From the NCBI GenBank assembly GCA_013153895.1, contig JAADDN010000146.1, positions 1 to 5,126 on the forward strand: a DNA stretch of 5,126 bases, written 5' to 3'. The stretch is from Thermoproteota archaeon. GTDB taxonomy: Archaea; Thermoproteota; Thermoprotei; Thermoproteales; Thermocladiaceae. Each line of letters begins with the position of its first letter. Positions within the stretch are counted from its first letter, which is position 1. Under the pieces are notes generated by a model. The model searched no databases and was not told where the DNA came from. It saw only the letters and a list, made by a program, of their open reading frames with translations. A program made the position numbers and the translations under genes. Positions 1 through 5,126 of the stretch are shown here, in pieces.

Positions 1-56
1 TTGAGGATTATTGAAGTATCGTTAAGTATAGTCTTCATCTATGGAAGATATTAATG

Positions 57-68
57 TTTATATTTTAG
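57..68 (+). promoter_or_regulatory. Candidate TATA box of the citrate synthase gene
   Basis: An A/T-rich box (TTTATATT at 57-64, running on to TTTAG) lies about 36 bases before the ATG at 97. With the usual archaeal spacing of about 26 bases from box centre to start site, transcription would begin near 86-88 and leave a leader of roughly ten bases. No purine-rich BRE is convincing upstream (bases 51-56 are TTAATG), and the leader has no Shine-Dalgarno match. The box is nearly symmetrical and could also serve the - strand (see findings). Confidence 0.45.
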
Positions 69-96
69 ATAATCGGTACACTTAGACCGTAAGATA

Positions 97-1275
97 ATGT
101 CTCTATGTCAACATGCTGATGAACAGGGTAAAAAGGTTTTCTGGGGACTTGAGGGTCTATATGTCAATGAGACAGAGATATGTTATATAGATAATGACAG
201 CGGCAAGATCTACTATAGAGGTTATGATCTTGAAGAGCTAGTGAAGTATGCATCATTTGAGGAAGTAGCATATCTGCTACTTTATGGAAAACTTCCAAAC
301 GCTAGAGAACTAGAAGAGTTCTCTAGACAGCTCAGAGCTAGGAGATTCATAGATAGCAGTGTCATAGACCTACTAAAGATGCTTCCAGCAGATGCTTATC
401 CAATAGATGTGTTAAGATTAAGCATAGATTATTACTGTACACGTAAGAAATTCATAAATACAGGATCATTAAAAGATAATTATGAGCTTGCTATAGATCT
501 GATAAGTAAGCTTCCTGTAGTATTAGCATACTTCTACCGTATAAGTAAGGGCCTAGATGTAGTATTACCAAGAGAAGAGTTTGATCATCCAGCAAACTTC
601 TACTACATGATGATGGGACGTGAACCTGATCCAGTAGAGTATGAGGCTGTTAAGACAATATTCATAATATATGCAGATCATAGTCTAGCAAACTCAACGT
701 TCACCGCAATAACAGTAGCATCAACACTATCAGACCTAGGCTCAGCAATAATAGCAGCACTATCAAGTCTAAAAGGACCCCTACATGGAGGTGCAAATCG
801 TGAGGTAGTTAACATGATATTAGAAATAGGGGATGAAGAGAATGTAGAGAAGTTCGTTAAAGAGAAAATAGAGAGGAAGGAGAGAATCATGGGATTTGGA
901 CATAGAGTATACAAATCATCGTCACGCGGAGATCCGAGAGTACCTATACTTAAGGAAGTTGCTAGAAAGTTAGCAGAGAAGAAAGGTGGAAAATATCTCA
1001 AAGTATTTAAGATAGCTGAAAGACTTGAAAATGAGGTAACGAGTAGATTAGGAAGTAAGGGTGTTAGACCTAACGTTGATCTCTATGCGGGAGTACTATT
1101 ATACCTACTAGATATACCTCCAGACTATAATCCTGCAATATTTGCAATATCTAGAATAGTTGGATGGGTAGCACATGTATTAGAATACTGGAAACATAAT
1201 AGATTGATAAGACCTTTAGAACGTTATGTAGGACCAATAGGGTTAAAATATGTACCATTAAGTGAGAGAGAGTAA
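97..1275 (+). CDS. gltA: Citrate synthase (archaeal type, 392 residues)
   Basis: The enzyme condenses oxaloacetate with acetyl-CoA to form citrate and CoA, the entry step of the citric acid cycle, in the cytoplasm as a homodimer; some archaeal members also accept propionyl-CoA. The N-terminal GLEG and YRGYDLEEL motifs (17-48) are typical. The catalytic triad of the family is intact: His230 in KGPLHGGAN, His269 in GFGHRVYK and Asp328 in RPNVDLYAG. Other substrate-site markers are ADH at 193-195, Arg281 in GDPR, Arg353 in SRIVGW and Arg372 in the RPLERYVGP end motif. Length is normal for archaeal and Gram-positive enzymes. ATG97 is the first possible start, since an in-frame stop lies at 70-72. 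Oddities: three extra residues between GHRVYK and DPR compared with Thermoplasma and Sulfolobus enzymes as I recall them, and DHSLANST in place of the common DHELNAST. It ends 26 bases from the convergent - strand gene. Confidence 0.96.
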   Translation: MSLCQHADEQGKKVFWGLEGLYVNETEICYIDNDSGKIYYRGYDLEELVKYASFEEVAYLLLYGKLPNARELEEFSRQLRARRFIDSSVIDLLKMLPADAYPIDVLRLSIDYYCTRKKFINTGSLKDNYELAIDLISKLPVVLAYFYRISKGLDVVLPREEFDHPANFYYMMMGREPDPVEYEAVKTIFIIYADHSLANSTFTAITVASTLSDLGSAIIAALSSLKGPLHGGANREVVNMILEIGDEENVEKFVKEKIERKERIMGFGHRVYKSSSRGDPRVPILKEVARKLAEKKGGKYLKVFKIAERLENEVTSRLGSKGVRPNVDLYAGVLLYLLDIPPDYNPAIFAISRIVGWVAHVLEYWKHNRLIRPLERYVGPIGLKYVPLSERE

Positions 1276-1301
1276 GTCAGAACCCGACTACTTCATCATT
1301 A

Positions 1302-1619
1302 TCAGACTGGTCTAGGATACATCATCTTTACTCTACGTCGTCTATATAATAATGATAGTATCATTGATCCTATAAGTATTGCTGCTACTACGAGTAATAT
1401 AACATAGATAATTAATGAGTTTTCTTCACCTATCTTAATCATGGGAGTGCTAGTTTTCTTCTTAATGATTTCACTATTATTAATTAGATGTTTAGTGATT
1501 TTCGTAATGTTAGTACTATTAATAATGTTATGTGGTGAGGGTGGTGGAGGAAGAGGAGGTATTGATGATAATGATAGTAAGATGAGAATTGAGAAGAAAA
1601 AGATTGAGAATTTTTTCAT
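1302..1619 (-). CDS. Small signal-peptide / single-TM membrane protein, putative surface anchor
   Basis: I do not recognise the family. The 105 residues read as a Sec signal peptide (MKK then a hydrophobic run to about 20), a proline-rich stretch (21-29), an Asn/Ile/Thr/Lys-rich ectodomain (30-68) with sequons at N34, N37 and N47, a transmembrane helix (about 69-92), and a cytoplasmic tail starting with Arg93-96. This predicts a type I protein with a tiny outer domain. The start is chosen because ATG1619 gives the signal peptide; no Shine-Dalgarno precedes it. It lies 25 bases after the stop of the large secreted-protein gene on the same strand, with no clear promoter between, so co-transcription is likely. 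Inference: it anchors or assists the large protein, which has no membrane segment, as SlaB does for SlaA in Sulfolobales; it is far smaller than SlaB, and no homology is claimed. The opposite-strand 66-codon frame here is judged a shadow. Confidence 0.75.
   Translation of the reverse strand: MKKFSIFFFSILILLSLSSIPPLPPPPSPHNIINSTNITKITKHLINNSEIIKKKTSTPMIKIGEENSLIIYVILLVVAAILIGSMILSLLYRRRRVKMMYPRPV
1517..1616 (-). other. 100-base G-free stretch of mRNA opposite a G-rich tract
   Basis: The + strand has no C from 1517 to 1616, so the - strand message of the small gene has no G for 100 bases immediately after its ATG. Opposite the proline codons, the + strand has seven short G runs between 1534 and 1559 (GGTGAGGGTGGTGGAGG and onward), enough for a two-layer quadruplex in the template strand. 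Amino-acid content (Phe, Ile, Leu, Ser, Pro, Asn) explains part of this. The absence of TTG/CTG leucine, AAG lysine and TCG/AGT serine codons adds to it. Confidence 0.7.
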
Positions 1620-1644
1620 GAAGAGAAATGTGATTAGTTAGGTC

Positions 1645-4600
1645 TTACTTACAGATTTTTGTGTACTTTAGTACTGAGAAGTACTGCTTTAGGTAGTATA
1701 TCATCTCTCCATGTATTGCGTGGTAGGTCACTATGTCCCAGAATATCCAGTATCCCTTTCCTGGATATACGTATCCTCCTACTGTTACTGGCTCAATTGT
1801 TGTCCATGTTGTGCTGTTTGTTGTCTCTGTGTAGTATAGTGTTACGTTCATTATCTTTGATGGCATTAGCTTTATTGGTACTAGTCCTATCGGTCCTACT
1901 AGTGCCCATCCTGGTGTGAATGGTGATGGTATGTATGCTAATGCTAGAGTCTTTTCTAGTAGTATCTTTAATGCTTCTGTTGATACTGCTGTCACATTTA
2001 TTGGAGCTATTAGTACTATCTCATGTGGATACTCTGAGTATACTACTAGTCCCATGCCTGGTCTTACAGGTGTTGTTGTTGGTGATATAGCTACGTAGTA
2101 TGGTACGCTGCTTGCAGATCTATCATAGTAATATACTGATATCAGGTTCCATGGATAGATCTTCTCTCCAGTCTCTACATCATATGCTAGCGTGAATACT
2201 TGTGCAAGTGTTGGTAACTTTACTGGTGCAGATCCAGGTGGTGGTGATGGTATGCTCTGCTTCATCGTTACGTATGATAATGGTAGTATTGGTACAGATA
2301 TCAGCTCATATGTCTCAGGCTTAATTATTACTGCTACTCCAGTAGTCATGAAGCTTATTCTATATACTGGTATACCGTTCACATATATTACGAACTCTCC
2401 AGTTGTAGTGTATGTTGGTAATACTACTCTCTTAGTTATGTTATACTTCTCACCTACTACAAGTGGCTTGAATAGTGTAGCAATCACCTTCTCGCTATAT
2501 GGTGTTAGTTCTACTACCGTAATGTTGAGTGCTACTCCTGTCTTAACTCTTGGAATTACTGTCACATTTAGTGTGACTGGATAACCTGCCCAGTATACGT
2601 ACATCTTTGGTTTAAGTGATACATATACTGCGTATGGTGGTATCTTCTCTACCTTCACAGTCTTCTCTGCAACTAGCGTACCATTGACGAATACTTCTAC
2701 TACTCCTGTTCCAGTACTATTGAACATTAATGGTAGCTCTACTGTAACAGTCTTTCCAGGTTCTAGAGTTACCTTTTCTGTTGCTGTTGATACTACCTTA
2801 CCACTCATCAAGGCTTGTGCTGTCAGTACTAGTGTTATTGGTCTAGTACTGTTATCCATCACTGTTACTACTATGCTTGTCTTGACGCCTACGTAGAATA
2901 CTTCTGGTATAGATATGCTCACTATCTTGTATGGTATTACACGTACTACCTTAACAATCATTGGTGAACCCTCTACATCAGTGCCATTTATCTTGACATG
3001 TACCACATATGTTCCTGGTGTAGCTATCATTACTGGTATAGTTACTATCTTTGACATTCCTGGCTCTAGCTTATATGTGCCAGTGAAGATCTTTGTACCG
3101 TTGATCGTGACTACGAGTAATGCTGTGCCTGTTGCATTACCTATGTTACTGATCTTCACACTTAGCGTGTACTCTCTCTTCATTATCATAGTCTTAGGTA
3201 GTGGCTTCACTATGACTCCAACTATCTTTGGAACATATACTGCCTTCTTGACTATGACTAATGTTGGTACTACTCCCATGTTAACTATCGAGCCATTTGG
3301 TAGTGATATCGTGGCCTTTGAGGCGTTTATCAAGCTCTCTCCAACGTTTACAGCATTGAACGTTATGTTGAACTTACATACATTTACTGTTATGTTACCA
3401 TATCCTGCAACAACTATTCCTATACTACCCTTACCTATGTCAGCCATCACGTATAGTGACGTAGTGTGGAAGCACTTTCTGACCTCATTAACTATTGCAG
3501 ACTTCTCTGATACAGGTACTGTAAGCACGCTTGAGTTAAACGTTATTCTTAGCTCTATACCTATTGCATAGCCCTTAATGTCCTCTAGAGTTATTGGTAG
3601 GTTAAGCTTTCCTCCTACTAAGACCACGTAAGTCCTCTTTGCACCTATGATTACTACTGGAACCTTAACTAACCTTACAGATTTCTTAGCTATCTCCTCA
3701 CCATTTAGATATACTACGACTAGTGGACTTACACCATACTTCTCAAATGCTAATGGTACACATACTCTCTCACTCTCGCCTGGCTTAAGCGTGACTATCT
3801 TACTGTTCTCTCCAGCTACAACACTCTCATTAACGTATCCTACTACTGTCACGTTGAACGTCATAGTCTTGTTATATATGTTGATCAGAGTCAAGCATAC
3901 AGGCTTTGGTGCATATAGGTAGAATGTTGATGGTATCATTATCGAAGTATATGGTTTTGTAGGTCTTGTAATGACCTTCACAGTCTCTGTAAATACTAGA
4001 GTAGTGTTACAGTACACCTTTATGACGTATATTCCAGTCTTAGTAATGTTCACTGGAATAACTAGGTACTTTGTGACACCAGGTTCAACAGTCACCTTCT
4101 CCTCAGCTACCTTCGTAGTATTAGCATATATTGTAACTATTACTGTTCCAGTACCATTTCCTGTGTTAGCTACCTCCATCTTCATGTAGTAGACCTTTCC
4201 AGCAAACAGAGTCTTAGGTAGAGGTGTAACAACCTTGACAGTAATCTTAGCAATCTTAACTACAGGAGGCTTCACAACAGTGACAGTAGCCTGCTTCAGT
4301 AGTGTAGTATTAGCATACAACTTCACTACATATACTCCAACACTAGTGAACTTTACTGGTAATGTAACAAGCACATAGCTGCCTGGCTTAACAGTTACAC
4401 ACTTACTTGACATTAATGTAGTGTTAGCATATAACTTAAGACATACTTCACCAGCAGCTTTACCAACATTTGAGACATTAACCTTCACATAATACTCCTT
4501 ACCTACATAGACCTTCTCAGGAAGGAACTGAACAATAGAGTACTTCATCACAGGCTTAGGAGTCACTACTACCATAATCTTCTCAAGATCACTATACCTC

Positions 4601-4980
4601 ACGTAGAAGTTCCTCTCAGTCTCATAACCGTAAGGTGGTATCTGTAACTTAGCTGGAACTAACATTCCAAACGTGTTATTAATGAGCATTAGTATACTTC
4701 CCTTCTCACTTGATAGATAGAATATGTAAGTCTCACTGTTATTCAGACCCTTAACAACAAATGAAGAGTTCGGGAATATCTCAGCCTTAGCTACTACAAC
4801 ACCCTCAGCATTCTCAACAGTAACCCAGTAAGATGATACTGAGCTTACCACCTTACTCAGAGGAATCACAGTCTTACCTGATATCACGTATATTGTTCCC
4901 TTAACAGTGAATCCATATGCCACACCTAAGCATGTTACAGCGATTAGGATAAGCGATAGTAGTGTTATGAGTCTACGCAT
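1645..4980 (-). CDS. Large secreted multidomain beta-sandwich surface protein (S-layer-like, 1111 residues)
   Basis: No named family covers the whole protein. Order: signal peptide 1-23 (MRR, hydrophobic core, AYG cleavage site); N-terminal beta domain 24-141; CARDB-like modules R1 142-238, R2 240-340 and R3 341-440; cohesin-like domain 441-579; modules R4 582-681, R5 682-780 and R6 781-884; C-terminal two-lobed domain 885-1111. The CARDB calls rest on the repeated pattern of a basic/polar strand, S/A-N-x-G, a V-x-PG turn and a G-x-Y-V-V/I strand. About 30 N-x-S/T sequons by hand count and mostly hydrophobic/Thr strands fit a glycosylated extracellular protein. There is no C-terminal membrane helix, coiled coil or recognisable enzyme motif. 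Mature-chain cysteines fall mostly in pairs within domains. ATG4980 is supported by the signal peptide and by a BRE/TATA at leaderless spacing. The strong promoter and size suggest an abundant S-layer or adhesin subunit; that role is inferred. Confidence 0.93.
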   Translation of the reverse strand: MRRLITLLSLILIAVTCLGVAYGFTVKGTIYVISGKTVIPLSKVVSSVSSYWVTVENAEGVVVAKAEIFPNSSFVVKGLNNSETYIFYLSSEKGSILMLINNTFGMLVPAKLQIPPYGYETERNFYVRYSDLEKIMVVVTPKPVMKYSIVQFLPEKVYVGKEYYVKVNVSNVGKAAGEVCLKLYANTTLMSSKCVTVKPGSYVLVTLPVKFTSVGVYVVKLYANTTLLKQATVTVVKPPVVKIAKITVKVVTPLPKTLFAGKVYYMKMEVANTGNGTGTVIVTIYANTTKVAEEKVTVEPGVTKYLVIPVNITKTGIYVIKVYCNTTLVFTETVKVITRPTKPYTSIMIPSTFYLYAPKPVCLTLINIYNKTMTFNVTVVGYVNESVVAGENSKIVTLKPGESERVCVPLAFEKYGVSPLVVVYLNGEEIAKKSVRLVKVPVVIIGAKRTYVVLVGGKLNLPITLEDIKGYAIGIELRITFNSSVLTVPVSEKSAIVNEVRKCFHTTSLYVMADIGKGSIGIVVAGYGNITVNVCKFNITFNAVNVGESLINASKATISLPNGSIVNMGVVPTLVIVKKAVYVPKIVGVIVKPLPKTMIMKREYTLSVKISNIGNATGTALLVVTINGTKIFTGTYKLEPGMSKIVTIPVMIATPGTYVVHVKINGTDVEGSPMIVKVVRVIPYKIVSISIPEVFYVGVKTSIVVTVMDNSTRPITLVLTAQALMSGKVVSTATEKVTLEPGKTVTVELPLMFNSTGTGVVEVFVNGTLVAEKTVKVEKIPPYAVYVSLKPKMYVYWAGYPVTLNVTVIPRVKTGVALNITVVELTPYSEKVIATLFKPLVVGEKYNITKRVVLPTYTTTGEFVIYVNGIPVYRISFMTTGVAVIIKPETYELISVPILPLSYVTMKQSIPSPPPGSAPVKLPTLAQVFTLAYDVETGEKIYPWNLISVYYYDRSASSVPYYVAISPTTTPVRPGMGLVVYSEYPHEIVLIAPINVTAVSTEALKILLEKTLALAYIPSPFTPGWALVGPIGLVPIKLMPSKIMNVTLYYTETTNSTTWTTIEPVTVGGYVYPGKGYWIFWDIVTYHAIHGEMIYYLKQYFSVLKYTKICK
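1648..2328 (-). other. Two-lobed C-terminal domain with LISVP and GKGYWIF motifs
   Basis: Residues 885-1111 hold two related halves. The first opens with YELISVPILP (891-900) and closes with RPGMGLVVYS (973-982). The second opens with PGWALVGPIGLVP (1023-1035) and closes with YPGKGYWIFWD (1072-1082). A Pro-rich loop (909-919) and a likely helix around 1000-1015 join them. The 'LISIP ... PGxGYWI ... GWNLVG ... PGxGYWIY' pattern occurs at the ends of many archaeal secreted proteins as I recall, and may serve in cell-surface attachment or subunit contact. The first half has lost the GYW signature (MGLVV). Confidence 0.55.
2641..3237 (-). repeat. Module pair R4-R5, second copy of a protein-level duplication
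   Basis: Residues 582-780 repeat the R2-R3 order on the far side of the cohesin-like domain. R4 begins with VKPLPKT, matching VTPLPKT of R2, and has SNIGNATGT against ANTGNGTGT. R5 ends in FVNGTLVAEKTVKVEKIP, against YLNGEEIAKKSVRLVKVP in R3. R1 and R6 are more diverged members of the same beta-sandwich type. Confidence 0.65.
3244..3660 (-). other. Cohesin-like domain inside the large surface protein
   Basis: Residues 441-579 differ from the CARDB-like modules and follow the cohesin layout: a VGGKLNLPITLEDIKG strand-loop (455-470), GIELRITFNSSVL (474-486) in the position of the family's 'Y/F-D/N-x-x-V/I-L' strand, a GSIGIVVAG strand (518-526), a FNITFNAVNVGES stretch (537-549) like the family's 'I-x-F-x-V/A..G-x-S', and a PNGSIV hairpin (561-566). 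C503 and C535 could pair within it. No dockerin-type calcium loop is seen in the window, so the partner, if any, is unknown. Recognised from memory of the family. Confidence 0.65.
3661..4263 (-). repeat. Module pair R2-R3, first copy of a protein-level duplication
   Basis: Residues 240-440 contain two CARDB-like modules that pair with R4-R5 in the same order. R2 shares the PLPKT motif and an A/S-N-x-G-N-x-T-G-T strand with R4. R3 shares the P-x-x-F-Y start, T-L-K/E-PG turn and a final strand ending in V-K-x-P with R5. The similarity is visible in the protein, not as a DNA repeat, so the duplication is old or the copies have diverged in codon use. Confidence 0.65.
4912..4980 (-). other. Signal peptide of the large surface protein
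   Basis: Residues 1-23 have a basic MRR start, a Leu/Ile/Val core and an A-Y-G site before FTVKG, as expected for Sec export and signal peptidase I. Cys17 sits in AVTCLG, which lacks the small residue expected just before a lipobox cysteine, so I do not call a lipoprotein. Confidence 0.85.
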
Positions 4981-5004
4981 CAGTAATATAATATTCGAGA
5001 ACCT

Positions 5005-5018
5005 TTTTAAATATTTCT
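5005..5018 (-). promoter_or_regulatory. BRE/TATA promoter of the surface-protein operon
   Basis: On the - strand AGAAAT (5018-5013) matches the crenarchaeal BRE pattern RNWAAW and is directly followed by the TATA box ATTTAAAA (5012-5005). The centre of the box is about 28 bases from the A of the ATG at 4980, so the transcript should start at or within a few bases of the start codon, that is, leaderless. This fits both the chosen start and the absence of a Shine-Dalgarno site. Confidence 0.8.
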
Positions 5019-5082
5019 TAACAGAGGAAAGAAAATTAACAAAAGTGTGAAGAATAATTAAATTAGGAAGTAAGAGAGAAAA

Positions 5083-5096
5083 AATAAATTTAAAAA
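5083..5096 (+). promoter_or_regulatory. Possible divergent BRE/TATA promoter leading out of the window
   Basis: On the + strand AATAAA (5083-5088) fits RNWAAW and abuts TTTAAAAA (5089-5096). The predicted start site near 5118 is close to the right edge, where TTG at 5119 or an ATG begun by the last two bases could open a gene. The same A/T block read on the - strand is T-rich and could instead be a terminator of a leftward gene, so the call is tentative. Confidence 0.3.
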
Positions 5097-5126
5097 TAAA
5101 GGGAAACTAGGTTAGAGATTGTTTAT

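Noticed and set aside
1..54. 17-codon open + strand frame ending at 54 as the tail of an upstream gene
   Set aside because: Too short and featureless to support as coding without sequence to the left.
678..1001. 107-codon - strand frame inside citrate synthase
   Set aside because: The + strand frame carries the catalytic His and GHRVYK motifs here; the antisense protein shows no domain or start signal.
1441..1641. 66-codon + strand frame with a hydrophobic N-terminus and Gly-rich stretch
   Set aside because: It is antisense to the small membrane protein, whose signal peptide, TM helix, Arg4 tail and operon position are far more coherent; the hydrophobic run mirrors Asn/Ile codons on the other strand.
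3244..3660. Cellulosome-type scaffold
   Set aside because: Only one cohesin-like domain, no dockerin, no carbohydrate-binding module and no glycosidase in the window.
1659..4189. Several + strand frames of 60-218 codons opposite the large surface protein
   Set aside because: Their Ser/Thr/Val/Leu-rich repetitive content is the shadow of Val/Thr/Asn codons on the - strand; none has a promoter or ribosome site.
4912..4980. Lipoprotein signal (Cys17)
   Set aside because: The residues before Cys17 are A-V-T, without the small residue at -1 and hydrophobic residue at -3 expected of a lipobox; AYG at 21-23 is a better ordinary cleavage site.
1..5126. CRISPR array, tRNA/rRNA, insertion sequence or transposase
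   Set aside because: No regularly spaced identical repeats, no cloverleaf-like or rRNA sequence, and no terminal inverted repeats or transposase motifs were seen by eye.

Overview
The window looks like thermophilic archaeal DNA, most likely from a thermoproteote (crenarchaeote). The evidence is an AT-rich sequence with ATA isoleucine and AGA/AGG arginine codons, an archaeal-type citrate synthase, a BRE/TATA promoter placed so that the transcript would start at the ATG, no clear Shine-Dalgarno sites, and a very large secreted beta-domain protein rich in N-glycosylation sequons. I cannot place it to genus.

Layout: bases 1-96 hold a short upstream region with an A/T box. A complete citrate synthase gene (97-1275, + strand) follows. 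It ends 26 bases from the end of a convergent two-gene unit on the - strand. In the transcription order of that unit, a 1111-residue secreted multidomain protein (4980-1645) comes first. A 105-residue membrane protein follows after 25 bases (1619-1302). Bases 4981-5126 hold the promoter of this unit and a cytosine-free AT-rich stretch that may carry a divergent promoter for a gene beyond the window.

Citrate synthase is a core metabolic enzyme and probably has no functional link to the - strand pair. That pair is the most interesting content. The large protein has a signal peptide, an N-terminal beta domain, six roughly 100-residue CARDB-like beta-sandwich modules, a central cohesin-like domain and a two-lobed C-terminal domain. 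It has no membrane anchor of its own. The small protein is a signal peptide, a short Pro/Asn/Thr-rich ectodomain, one transmembrane helix and an Arg4 stop-transfer patch. Together they look like a surface (S-layer-like) subunit and a minimal membrane anchor, reminiscent in layout of slaA-slaB but not recognisably homologous. The pairing as a system is inference.

Other signals: modules 2-3 and 4-5 of the large protein appear to be a duplicated pair flanking the cohesin-like domain. Its alanine codons shift from GCT to GCA along the gene. The mRNA of the small gene contains 100 consecutive G-free bases directly after the start codon. The citrate synthase carries a three-residue insertion beside an oxaloacetate-binding arginine.
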